NCBI GenBank assembly: GCA_020073485.1
Contig: JAIQFB010000010.1
Coordinates: 236,276-300,275 of the forward strand
DNA length: 64,000 nucleotides
Source: Terriglobia bacterium
Lineage (GTDB): Bacteria; Acidobacteriota; Terriglobia; Acidiferrales; UBA7541
Direction of reading: 5' to 3'
In this document: piece after piece, positions 7,824 to 16,494 of the stretch
Layout of the letters: each line of letters starts with the position of its first letter
How positions within the stretch are numbered: the first letter of the stretch is position 1
The notes under the pieces: model-generated
Database searches by the model: none
Seen by the model: the letters and a program-made list of their open reading frames with translations, nothing else
Told to the model about the DNA's origin: nothing
Translations under genes and position numbers: made by a program

Positions 7824-9434
7824 TTACTGAGTCTTCGTCACAATCTTCACAAACTCATCATTCGTCCCGACGTGCCCGTGAATGGGGACGTGCTGCGAGA
7901 CGTCCAGCTTCAGCTTCAGCATGTTCTGATAAAGCGTTTTCATGGCCGATGTAACAGCGGGGGGCTGCGCACCCGGGTCCGGCGGCGAGTACAAATCCGC
8001 GTTGATCAGGATCTTCTCTTTTGGCAGGTAGGCCATCAACATATCCTGGCTGTGATTCCCTTCTCTATAGGAAGGATCGCCCAAGTCGTAGGCCAGGTCC
8101 TGCACGTGCATGATTTCCATCATGCGCACGCCGTCGGTCACCGTGTATTTTCCTTCGCCCCGCGTGTCGCCGCCCACCGTGTCAATCGGCGCGGGTCGGC
8201 GGCTGATCATGTACATCGGGCTGTAGACCGCCATGCGGTCCGGCTGCAATTCCCTGGGAGCGGGATAAAACATGATGTCGAGGTAATACTGTTTGTTGGA
8301 TTCGTGCGTGATGATCGTGGTGCCCTGCGAAAGATACGTGCGCAGGCCCCCGGCGTGATCCATGTGGTGATGCGTGTTCACCAGGTAGCGGATCTGCATG
8401 TTCGGAACCAGACGGTTCACTTCGTCGATTACCGCCAGCGATCTCGCCTCGTTATTCGGCGCTTCGACCACGGCGACGAAGTCGCTGAATTCGACCAGCA
8501 CGCTATTGTGCGTTCCTCCGCCCAGCAGCCACACGCCGTCGGCGAGTTTCTGGCTCTCGACCTTCACCGGCGCCGGTACCGCAGTGCGCACCGCTTCCGG
8601 AACCGGCATCGTGTTTACCGGCACGTCGGCCTTCACATCGGTTACGTTGAGTTCGTAGTAGTTGTGCGCAGGGTTCAGCCTCGGATCTCCCTGGTGCACA
8701 TGGATCAGCCCGGGAAACATTACCCCGCCGAAATTCTTGTACATCGTGTAGCGCATTTCGTAGTCCATGTCGCCGTAGACAGGATTGGGGTACCAGGTGT
8801 CAACGAGTTCGACCAGATTCTGGTCGTTGATCGTGCCGTTAACTTTGTATTTCCCCATGGTGAACGAGACGATGGTCACCTTGCGGCCGTAGTGCGAGAG
8901 TCCAAAGTCCGAAGGGCCCACGATGGGCAGCGTGATCGCGGTCGCGTCCGATGCACCCAGCGCCGCCTTCAGGAATCCGTGCGGGGTCAGCACGATTTCC
9001 AGCTGCCGCAGATCGGAGTACGGCACGCCGTCCAAATACATCCGCGTCAGGGGCACCGCCTTATCTCCCTGCATGTCCCACGCGTACTTGCCGCTCAATA
9101 TGGAAGTGACGTGTTGCTCCGGCATAGGCGTCCGACCCAGCGTCGGATATTTTCCTTGCCGGCGCGTGTAATCCTCGCGCGACCACTTCGCGTTGTAATC
9201 AATCGCGCGCGTATAGTCGGTCACCTCATAGTGCGGCCAGTCTTCGGCAAGCCCGTAGGTCTGTCCGATCTGGGAGAACCAACCGTTGGCGGAATACTGC
9301 AGGGTCTTCAAGTTGGTCGCGCCCATGGTTTTGGCAGATGCCTCCAGCGCTTTCCGGGCATCCACGGCCTGCGCGGACGCGGTTCCCGCGGCCAGCCCTA
9401 ACAATCCAACCAGAATCAGAAGTCGTCGCAGCAT
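7824..9434 (-). CDS. Secreted metallo-beta-lactamase-fold hydrolase
   Basis: This 536-residue protein begins with a signal peptide (LLILVGLLGLAAGTASAQA). An N-terminal region of about 290 residues, beta-rich and without a recognised family, is followed by an MBL domain with the metal motif HHHMDHAGG near residue 355 and further ligands GNHSQDM and PIHGH near the C-terminus. Such long secreted MBL-fold proteins occur widely in Acidobacteriota; their substrates are unknown. ATG 9434 is preceded by GAGGGA at a normal distance. The gene is divergent from the membrane/spermidine-synthase-like gene, with a 302-bp region between them. Confidence 0.85.
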   Translation of the reverse strand: MLRRLLILVGLLGLAAGTASAQAVDARKALEASAKTMGATNLKTLQYSANGWFSQIGQTYGLAEDWPHYEVTDYTRAIDYNAKWSREDYTRRQGKYPTLGRTPMPEQHVTSILSGKYAWDMQGDKAVPLTRMYLDGVPYSDLRQLEIVLTPHGFLKAALGASDATAITLPIVGPSDFGLSHYGRKVTIVSFTMGKYKVNGTINDQNLVELVDTWYPNPVYGDMDYEMRYTMYKNFGGVMFPGLIHVHQGDPRLNPAHNYYELNVTDVKADVPVNTMPVPEAVRTAVPAPVKVESQKLADGVWLLGGGTHNSVLVEFSDFVAVVEAPNNEARSLAVIDEVNRLVPNMQIRYLVNTHHHMDHAGGLRTYLSQGTTIITHESNKQYYLDIMFYPAPRELQPDRMAVYSPMYMISRRPAPIDTVGGDTRGEGKYTVTDGVRMMEIMHVQDLAYDLGDPSYREGNHSQDMLMAYLPKEKILINADLYSPPDPGAQPPAVTSAMKTLYQNMLKLKLDVSQHVPIHGHVGTNDEFVKIVTKTQ

Positions 9435-9736
9435 ACGTTTCCCTCGCTCTTAAAAAATCGAAGCAGGCGCCAATTGCCATGGAGTTTCGGTTTGTCGTGC
9501 GGAACGCAGACCCTTATACACCCGCTGCCCCTTCCGACTGAACCAAATTGTTCTTCCCGCCCGATCCTCGAGCCGAGTGGTCTCCGGCCTTTTCCATCGC
9601 CTGGCTGAAAAGGCACGGCTTCCCGGCTTTGGCGGAATGCTGCGATGCGTATGGTGAGCCTTCGGTTGCGGTTTGCGCACAGGCTCATTAACCTTTGCGC
9701 GATCAGGGAACCGAGCCCTCGCGATCCGCGCGATAA
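9435..9736. other. Intergenic divergent promoter region
   Basis: This 302-bp stretch separates two divergently transcribed genes. It should hold both promoters. No convincing coding frame, RNA gene or strong inverted repeat is seen in it, and no promoter hexamers stand out clearly enough to call. Confidence 0.4.
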
Positions 9737-11239
9737 TTGAAATCACTCATGCTGATCTTCACCCTCACCGTTTTCCTGGGCGCACTCCTTCTATTTCAAG
9801 TCGAACTGATTATCGGCAAGTACATTCTTCCCTGGTTCGGCGGCGCCTCGGCCATCTGGATCACCTGCATGCTTTTCTTTCAGGCCGTGCTGCTTGCCGG
9901 CTATGCCTACGGACATGTTTTGGATCGCGCCGGCGCGCGCGCACAGTCCCGGCTTCACCGCGTTTTTCTGTTCGTGTCCGTGCTGGTTTTGGGCGCCCAG
10001 GTTGTGCTGTGGCACTCGCCGCTTACGCTCGATTCCAGCTGGAAGCCGGGTGCGCAAGGCAATCCAGTGATACAGATTTTCGTTCTATTGATCGTCAGCG
10101 TTGGATTTCCTTACTTCGTACTGGCCGCCACGGCCCCGCTGCTGCAAACGTGGTGGCGCAGGATTTATCCGGGGCATTCTCCCTACCGGCTGTACGCGGT
10201 GTCCAACTTCGGATCGTTTCTCGGCTTGGTCAGCTATCCGTTCGCGGTCGAGCCTTTTCTTACATTGAAGACGCAGGCTCGCATCTGGACCTGCGCCTAT
10301 ATTGCGTTTGCGTTGGGATGTGCTTACTGCGCGCTGCAGGCATCAAGAGCGCAGGAACCCGGCGCCGATTCCAAACTAGAAGGAATCGCGCTGGGCGAAG
10401 TGCCGAGTCCGTCTCCAGCAGCGCCGCCATCCAGGGGTCTTCTGATTTTGTGGCTCAGCCTGGCGGCCTGCGCTTCGGCGCTTTTTCTGGGGACGACCAA
10501 CCGGCTTTGCAAGAACGTCGCCGCAGTGCCGCTGCTTTGGGTCCTGCCGCTGGCGATTTATCTGCTCACGTTCACGCTGTGTTTTGAGAGCGACCATCGT
10601 TATTCCCGCAAATGGTCCCATCCTGCGTTCGCCATGGCTGTGCTTCTTGCCGTGTTCGTCCTTTCCACCGGGGCGCGGGCGAATCTGTTCGCGCAGGTGG
10701 GCATCTATGCGTTCGTGCTTTTTGCGGGCTGCATGGTTTGCCACGGGGAGCTTGCGCGGCTCAAGCCCGATCCCCGGCACCTCACTTTATTTTATTTGGT
10801 CGTAGCCGCGGGCGGCGTGGTCGGCGGCCTGTTTGTCGGACTGCTCGCGCCAGCCCTGTTCGCCGGTTATTGGGAATACCACTTCAGCCTCTGGTTCGCC
10901 GCGCTGCTGTTTATGGTCACGCTTTACCGCGACCGGAACTCATGGCTCTACAGCACTCGCGTCAAAGCGCCGCTGGTGCTGCTGGCTGCCGCAGCACTGC
11001 TTCCCGAGTGCATGGCGCTCGCCGTCAGTTTCAAGAAATTCCTCAGCGCCCTGCCGTTTGTGGGGGCGATCCTGCTGGGGATCTACCTGGTCCAGGGCAA
11101 GCGCGGAGACGAAAACGAACGAAACAGGAGGATCGTCACACTCGTCAGTTGTTCGATCGTTCTTCTGATTTTGGCCGTGCAATTCACGATGCTGGGCAAC
11201 GCTTCGCTCGGAAAATTCACTTCCGTGCGCGATTTCTAA
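9737..11239 (+). CDS. Fused membrane/spermidine-synthase-like protein, N-terminal half ending at a premature stop
   Basis: This half has about ten hydrophobic helices (LTVFLGALLLFQVELIIGKY, WITCMLFFQAVLLAGYAYGH and so on), as in the N-terminal part of the fused membrane/spermidine synthase family. Those proteins continue through a RNFYG-like linker into a methyltransferase-fold domain. Here the frame reads R-D-F and then TAA at 11237-11239 exactly where Tyr is expected; the same frame continues open to 12064. The start may be TTG 9737 or ATG 9749. Either a point nonsense mutation (TAC or TAT to TAA), a sequencing error, or a true split into two polypeptides explains it. Substrate is unknown. 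Confidence 0.8.
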   Translation: MKSLMLIFTLTVFLGALLLFQVELIIGKYILPWFGGASAIWITCMLFFQAVLLAGYAYGHVLDRAGARAQSRLHRVFLFVSVLVLGAQVVLWHSPLTLDSSWKPGAQGNPVIQIFVLLIVSVGFPYFVLAATAPLLQTWWRRIYPGHSPYRLYAVSNFGSFLGLVSYPFAVEPFLTLKTQARIWTCAYIAFALGCAYCALQASRAQEPGADSKLEGIALGEVPSPSPAAPPSRGLLILWLSLAACASALFLGTTNRLCKNVAAVPLLWVLPLAIYLLTFTLCFESDHRYSRKWSHPAFAMAVLLAVFVLSTGARANLFAQVGIYAFVLFAGCMVCHGELARLKPDPRHLTLFYLVVAAGGVVGGLFVGLLAPALFAGYWEYHFSLWFAALLFMVTLYRDRNSWLYSTRVKAPLVLLAAAALLPECMALAVSFKKFLSALPFVGAILLGIYLVQGKRGDENERNRRIVTLVSCSIVLLILAVQFTMLGNASLGKFTSVRDF

Positions 11240-11251
11240 AGCGCCCTCACC

Positions 11252-12064
11252 GTGGACATGCAGAACGCTTCCGACCCGGATTGGCAGGCCTACGCCCTGC
11301 GGCACGGCGAAATCGTGCACGGCTACCAATTTCTCGACGCACGCAAGCAAAGCATTCCGACTTCCTACTATGCCGAGGACGGCGGACTCGGACTCGTGCT
11401 TTCGCAACATTTGGATCCGCCCGGCGCGGGGATGCCGCCACCCGAAACTCTCCGCATCGGCTCCGTCGGGCTCGGCATCGGAACCATCGCGGCCTACGGG
11501 CGGCCGGGAGATGTTATCTGCTTTTACGAAATCGATCCCCAAGTGGTTCGGCTGGCGAGCGACACCCGCTATTTCGACTTTCTGAAAGACTGCGCCGCGC
11601 ACGTGGACATCGTCCTCGGAGATGCACGGCTCTCGCTTGAGCGCGAATTGCAGCAGGGCGCGCCACAGAATTTCGATGTGCTGGTGATCGACGCGTTCAA
11701 CGGCGATGCCATTCCCGTTCACCTGCTGACCCAGGAAGCGTTTCAGGTTTACTTGCAGCACTTGAAAAATCCCTCGGGAGTTCTGGCCGTTCATGTGACG
11801 AACACGTTTCTCGATCTTCGCCCCATCGTCGTGGCCGCCGCCGAGCGCCTCGGACTCGCTAGTGTCGCGGTCCATGCCGATATCGACGGCCGCGTTTCGT
11901 ACGCGAGCGATTGGGTTCTTGTTTCGCGCGATCAAACACGCATCGACTCGATCACGTCCCGCGCGAATCATTCCGCGAAACTTCAGGTTCCCGAGAAGAG
12001 ACGCTGGACCGACGATTACAGCAACCTCTTCCAGGCCCTGGCAACCCCTTCCGCAACTCGGTGA
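11252..12064 (+). CDS. Spermidine-synthase-like methyltransferase-fold domain, C-terminal half of split gene
   Basis: This 270-residue frame is in the same phase as the preceding membrane half and is separated from it by one stop codon and four codons (S-A-L-T). It has the family landmarks HGEIVHGYQF, TSYYAEDGGLGL, the SAM-type loop GSVGLGIGTIAAYG, an acidic ECYEIDP-like strand (CFYEIDPQVV) and DVLVIDAFNGDAIP. The aminopropyltransferase motif DSSDP is absent, so true spermidine synthesis is not assured. GTG 11252 or ATG 11258 could serve as a restart, but no Shine-Dalgarno sequence is evident. Whether it is expressed on its own is unknown. Confidence 0.78.
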   Translation: MDMQNASDPDWQAYALRHGEIVHGYQFLDARKQSIPTSYYAEDGGLGLVLSQHLDPPGAGMPPPETLRIGSVGLGIGTIAAYGRPGDVICFYEIDPQVVRLASDTRYFDFLKDCAAHVDIVLGDARLSLERELQQGAPQNFDVLVIDAFNGDAIPVHLLTQEAFQVYLQHLKNPSGVLAVHVTNTFLDLRPIVVAAAERLGLASVAVHADIDGRVSYASDWVLVSRDQTRIDSITSRANHSAKLQVPEKRRWTDDYSNLFQALATPSATR

Positions 12065-12421
12065 TCCCCAAGCGCCCGGAAGAACCGGGCAGGTCATGAG
12101 ACCATGTAAAATCTGCGCCTTGCGGAAAGTTTTCACCCACTCGCGTGCCTGCGCTGACACCAGAATTCTCCCTACGCCCCAACCAGAGAAGCAGTTAAGC
12201 CAGCGCGGACCTTGGCACGCGTATTGCTCCCTCGTAGGTGTCCCCGTATCCTCCCTTGCCGCCTGAGGTTCTCAAGGCGCGCGGGGAGATCACTGTCTTC
12301 ATAAGAATTGCGTTCCAAAAGCGGCCCGTAATCTCGGAAAAGCATGCACCCGAGTGCCCGCGCCCACCGGGTTTACTACGGGCTGTTTGTCATAATTTGC
12401 CAATACGGGGGATTCCATACG
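12065..12421. other. Intergenic region without recognised gene
   Basis: This 357-bp stretch lies between the split synthase gene and the HD-GYP gene. Short open frames exist in all phases but none has a ribosome site, a recognisable product or codon use like the neighbours. Nothing else is seen. Confidence 0.4.
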
Positions 12422-13435
12422 ATGGCGGCGACAATTCTGTTTGTAAGCCCTGACCCGTTTTACCGGGCCATGTGGGAGGGACTGCTATCGGATCAAGGCT
12501 ACAAGCTTTTCACCACAGGTGGCGCCGAAGCCGCTTTCCTTGCGTGTCCCGAACTTCTCCTTGATCTGGTTGTGGTTCACATCCTGCTCCCTGCCGATCA
12601 TGGATTTGAGGTTTGCCGGCGATTGAAAGCCGATCCGCGCAACCGCCTGATGCCGGTTGTATTGTTGATGGAAAGTCCCGGCGCCGAGGATTTCTCTCTG
12701 GCCCGCAAATCGGGAGCCAGCGAAGTCTGGGAACAATTTCACACGCGGGAGGAACTGCTTCTGCGCATGCGTTCCATCCTCGAACTGAAATCGGACCTGG
12801 ACCAGCAAGCGGCCGAGGTGATCATTTCGATCGCTCGAATTATCGAATCACGCAATCCTTATGCCCGCGGGCATTCGGAACGCCTTTCCAATTTTGCGGT
12901 CCGGTTCGGAAAAAGCCTCGGTTTCCGCGAGGATGATCTGGAGGTGTTGCGCCTTGCGGGACTGCTGCATGACATTGGGAATATCGCCATACCGGATGCG
13001 ATTTTGTTCAAGTCCGGGCCGCTCAACCGGGAGGATATCCGGGTGGTAGAGCGACATCCGGCCGAAGGCGAACGGATTTGCGCGCCCTTCCGGTCGTTTC
13101 GCCATGCGCTTCCCATCATTCGTTACCACCACGAACGCATGGACGGCAGTGGATACCCGGATGGACTCAAAGGGGACCACATTCCCCTGATCGCAAAAAT
13201 TTTTCAGGTCGTGGACATTTGCGACGCTCTGACCAGCGATCGCCCGCAACGAAGGGGGCTGCCGCTGCCCGCGGCCCTAACCGTCATGTACGAAGAAGCG
13301 GAAATGGGATGGCTGGATCCGGAATTGGTCAGCCATTTTGCTTCGCTCGTAATTGGCGCCGATCACGCCATGGCCCTCGCCAGGAGCTGCCGGTCTTTCC
13401 CGGCCCAGACCGGGCAATGGCTCAAGCATTCGTAG
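12422..13435 (+). CDS. HD-GYP domain protein with degenerate receiver domain
   Basis: This 337-residue protein joins a receiver-like domain (residues 1-120) to an HD-GYP domain (about 130-290). HD-GYP enzymes hydrolyse c-di-GMP. The metal and signature residues are H183-D184 in HDIGN, H236-H237-E238 and DGSGYP at 241-246; the usual HDIGK lysine is Asn. In the receiver the phospho-accepting Asp is replaced by H53 (VVVHILLP), and the acidic pair at the N-terminus is only SPDP, so it is unlikely to be phosphorylated in the standard way. ATG 12422 (MAATILFVS) begins the receiver fold; a 26-residue upstream extension is probably untranslated. Confidence 0.88.
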   Translation: MAATILFVSPDPFYRAMWEGLLSDQGYKLFTTGGAEAAFLACPELLLDLVVVHILLPADHGFEVCRRLKADPRNRLMPVVLLMESPGAEDFSLARKSGASEVWEQFHTREELLLRMRSILELKSDLDQQAAEVIISIARIIESRNPYARGHSERLSNFAVRFGKSLGFREDDLEVLRLAGLLHDIGNIAIPDAILFKSGPLNREDIRVVERHPAEGERICAPFRSFRHALPIIRYHHERMDGSGYPDGLKGDHIPLIAKIFQVVDICDALTSDRPQRRGLPLPAALTVMYEEAEMGWLDPELVSHFASLVIGADHAMALARSCRSFPAQTGQWLKHS

Positions 13436-13558
13436 CAGCTTGCGGAAAAAACGCGGGCGCACGATTACGCGCGTTCGGATTTCACGCCGGAAAATTTGAG
13501 GGCTGGGTCAAATTATAGTCATGCGGTGACAACTGCACCTGTGCAGCGCAGAGCCTGC

Positions 13559-14143
13559 CTATCGGAAAGTGAATACCACTCCCGAACCGAACGAGTAATT
13601 GTTTTGCAGCCATGACGATGACTTAAAGTGCGTTCCGAGATAGTCCGCCTGAACCCGCCAGGAAATGGGTCCAAGGACTTTGACGTCCACACCGCCGCCG
13701 CCCATGAATCCAAAGGCGTTTTGGGTCCCCGACGTCAATAGAAGACGATCCAAGCCAACCAGCAAATGAACCCAGGGGGTATACCGTGAGGGGCTTTCCA
13801 GAGCAACATGCGGCCCGCCGCCGATAAACAAGGACTTCGCATCAATTGGCGTCGAAAATCCCGATGGGTGGCCGGCGAACCCGGCCGCAACAGCCCCTTC
13901 GATCGAACCCGTGATCCGCGCACCGGCGCCGGTAAGAGGGTCAATCAGGTGGTAGGTAAAGCTGGCATTTTCGCCCAGGTTGTGAAATTGGGTCCCTGAA
14001 ACGCCGTAGTGTGAGTATTGGAAGCCAAGTCCAAGTTCCAATGGTTTGTGGTCAGGCGCCCAGATTTGGGCATGGGCCGCAGGAGCCGACAAGGCCAACG
14101 AAAGAAACAAGATACTGCTAAACAACATCAGCAACTTACGCAT
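13559..14143 (-). CDS. Secreted outer-membrane beta-barrel protein
   Basis: This 194-residue protein has a signal peptide (MRKLLMLFSSILFLSLALS, cleavage after AHAQ) and alternating hydrophobic/polar strands rich in Gly and aromatic residues, ending in a C-terminal aromatic-rich strand (GSGVVFTFR) typical of eight-stranded OmpA-like or OMP-b-brl proteins. The start ATG 14143 places the signal peptide at the N-terminus; an upstream GTG/ATG frame would add ten residues. Function is probably structural or porin-like; no ligand can be inferred. It is convergent with the HD-GYP gene. Confidence 0.7.
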   Translation of the reverse strand: MRKLLMLFSSILFLSLALSAPAAHAQIWAPDHKPLELGLGFQYSHYGVSGTQFHNLGENASFTYHLIDPLTGAGARITGSIEGAVAAGFAGHPSGFSTPIDAKSLFIGGGPHVALESPSRYTPWVHLLVGLDRLLLTSGTQNAFGFMGGGGVDVKVLGPISWRVQADYLGTHFKSSSWLQNNYSFGSGVVFTFR

Positions 14144-14422
14144 TCGATAGGTCCCCCGGACCGTAGATTTCACTCCACAAGGTGCATTCGGGCCCGATCA
14201 GATGCGGCGATCCACGCGTATGTCTGATTTCCGGCGCACACGCCTACCACCTGCCCGGACGACCTCCAAGACATTATAAATTAAGGGTAATGGCATGTGG
14301 CTGAAAATTCAATTGCCATGGTTCCAAAGTAGGGGCGGGCCTCCTTTCAGTGAGTCTGAAGTAGTTGAGGCCAATCAACGATAATCCGTCAAGTCAGACT
14401 CGAACCCGAAGGTGTGGCAGGA

Positions 14423-15808
14423 TTACTTCGTTGGGGGGGCGGATCTCATGCGCCAGAATTCTTCAATCTCTTCGAGAGTGCGTCCTTTGGTCTCGGGCAC
14501 AAAATAATACGAGAAAATCCAGGCTGCGACCGCGCATAGTCCGTACATCCAAAAGGTCCAGCTCGGTCCAAGCTGCTCCACCAAGGTCAGGAATGTCAGG
14601 GCAATGACCAGGTTCGATCCCCAATTGAACGTTGCGGCGATCCCTTCAGCCGAATTTCGGATCTTCAACGGATAGATTTCGGCGATCAGCAACCAGAAAA
14701 TCGGGCCCAAACTGATGGCGAACGAGGCGACGTACGCCATCATGCTGATAACCGCAAGCCAGGCGAGCGCGCCGTTGTGATTGGCCGCGCGGAAAAACAG
14801 TCCCAGCAATCCCAAAGTCACCGCCATGCCGGCAATGCCGGTCAGCAGCAACGGCTTGCGCCCCGCGCGATCGATCAGCCGCATGGCGACGATCGTCATC
14901 AGCACATTCACCAGACCGATTCCCACAGTGGCCAGGATCGCGCCGGAAGCCGAAGAAATTCCCGCGGACTGGATAATCACGGGCGCGTAGTAGATGACCG
15001 TGTTGATGCCCACGATTTGTTGGAAGACCGCCAGCCCAATGCCTGCGACCAGCGCGGGCCGAAGAGACGGCTCGAGCAGATCGGAGAGCCGGCCTTTTTC
15101 CTCGGCGTGCGCAAGGCTTCGCTCAATTTCCGACAATTCATTGTCGACATCCGCCGTGCCGCGGACGCGCGCGAGCGTCGCGCGAGCGCTTTCGCGCTGC
15201 CCACTTCGCAACAACCAGCGCGGGCTTTCCGGCAAGAAAAACATTCCCGCACCGAAGATCGCCGCGGGAATCAGGGCGAATCCGAACATCCAGCGCCAAC
15301 TCTGGATTTGCGCAAACGCGAAATCCACGACATAGGCGAGCAGGATGCCGACGGTGACCGCAAGTTGAAACAGGGAAACCTGCCAGCCTCGTGCGTCCGC
15401 CGGCGCAACTTCCGAGATGTACACAGGAACCGTGCTGGAGGATAGCCCGATTCCAAGGCCGACGATGATCCGGCCCACTACGAGAATCTGGGGGGATTGC
15501 GCTGCCGCGCACAAAGCAGCTCCGGCGGCGAAGATGATTGCCGTTGCCACCAGCAACTTGCGCCGGCCAAACAGGTCCGCGAGCCGCCCTCCGCCGAGCG
15601 CCCCCACAGCTGCTCCGGCCAGCACGCCGCTGACAATGACCTCCAAAGCGAAGGTCGAGAGCGTAAAGTCCTTTCGGAGGAATAGTTCGGCGCCGGAAAT
15701 TACGCCAGTGTCGTACCCGAAGAGCAGGCCTCCCAATGCGGCAAACACAGCTGCGAGATAGACAAAGGAGCGGTCGGCTGGTTTCGATGCAGTAGAATTA
15801 TTCGGCAA
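14423..15808 (-). CDS. Sugar porter family MFS transporter
   Basis: This 461-residue transporter shows twelve membrane helices and the sugar-porter signatures: GYDTGVISGA in helix 1, RLADLFGRRK and RLIDRAGRKP in the two cytoplasmic loops, PVYISEVAP, PESPRWLL before the central loop, QQIVGINTVIYYAP in helix 7 and PETKGRTLEEIE after helix 12. These match proton-coupled hexose or pentose importers such as XylE and GalP; the exact sugar is not decidable. TTG 15808 is chosen because AGGAG (15814-15818) lies five bases before it. A longer frame from 15880 has no such site. Confidence 0.93.
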   Translation of the reverse strand: MPNNSTASKPADRSFVYLAAVFAALGGLLFGYDTGVISGAELFLRKDFTLSTFALEVIVSGVLAGAAVGALGGGRLADLFGRRKLLVATAIIFAAGAALCAAAQSPQILVVGRIIVGLGIGLSSSTVPVYISEVAPADARGWQVSLFQLAVTVGILLAYVVDFAFAQIQSWRWMFGFALIPAAIFGAGMFFLPESPRWLLRSGQRESARATLARVRGTADVDNELSEIERSLAHAEEKGRLSDLLEPSLRPALVAGIGLAVFQQIVGINTVIYYAPVIIQSAGISSASGAILATVGIGLVNVLMTIVAMRLIDRAGRKPLLLTGIAGMAVTLGLLGLFFRAANHNGALAWLAVISMMAYVASFAISLGPIFWLLIAEIYPLKIRNSAEGIAATFNWGSNLVIALTFLTLVEQLGPSWTFWMYGLCAVAAWIFSYYFVPETKGRTLEEIEEFWRMRSAPPTK

Positions 15809-16251
15809 TTTCTCTCCTGTACTCCTGGTGTCTATCCTCTTCCCGGAGAAAATGTCGGTGAGCCGCGCCTTGATCCACACGCTGAAGGGGAGGGCGGCCC
15901 AAGCGATTCTGTCTTATCCGGAATTTCCGATTTGCACTTCTGGCCTGCGCATCGTAATGCTCCTTCTACCGTCTACACAAGACAGATTTGACCGGAGCAG
16001 GTTGGAAGAATCCGACGGCCCATTTTGCACGCCTGACGAACCTTGATCGCCACCGCCTGATGAATTCACTTATTGGAATGCTGCTTTATGCCCGGATTGA
16101 GGGACCTGGTACCGGGACCCGGGTAACGCGAAAACTAGCTCCGGCCGCCCATTGTTCTGGCGCACACAGACTGCGAACATTCCTCCCAGCCGAGTTGAAA
16201 CAGTCGACTTGACCAAAGACCCGGTTACGCTTTTGGCCCACGGAGGACACC
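15809..16251. other. Intergenic region
   Basis: This 443-bp stretch lies between the divergent sugar porter and a 29-codon gene. It contains the porter's Shine-Dalgarno sequence near 15814 and presumably promoters for both directions. No coding frame or RNA gene is supported. Confidence 0.4.
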
Positions 16252-16341
16252 ATGGAACTCATCATGTGCGTTATGCTGGCTTGGTTTGCGGCTGCGGTTG
16301 TTTGGAACATGTGGGATTTCTTCAGCGGAGCTGAACTATAA
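16252..16341 (+). CDS. 29-residue single-helix membrane peptide
   Basis: ATG 16252 follows a near-perfect GGAGG with a six-base spacer (cggaggacacc), and the frame runs 29 codons to TAA 16339-16341. The peptide begins MELIMCVMLAWFAAAVVW and ends NMWDFFSGAEL: one hydrophobic helix of about 18 residues with an acidic C-terminal tail. Small one-helix proteins of this kind often bind and tune larger membrane complexes, but no partner is evident here; it lies between the sugar porter and an NHL-propeller gene on the other strand. The strong ribosome site is the main argument that it is translated. Confidence 0.5.
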   Translation: MELIMCVMLAWFAAAVVWNMWDFFSGAEL

Positions 16342-16494
16342 AGACAGCGCCCAATCAGTTTTTGGTATGCGAACGTGGCAATGCAAGAAAACCCGTTTTC
16401 GTAAGGACCATTGATCAGGCGGAATCCAGCCGTTGAGCGGAGGACCGCGGCCGGACCAAGAACACGCCACAAAGAAATAATTCTCAGGCCCCTG

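Noticed and set aside
7806..9401. 531-codon forward frame opposite the metallo-beta-lactamase-fold gene
   Set aside because: His/Arg-rich shadow without ribosome site or family features.
12104..12266. Cys-containing short frame after the split synthase gene
   Set aside because: No ribosome site, random-looking sequence and no conservation cue.
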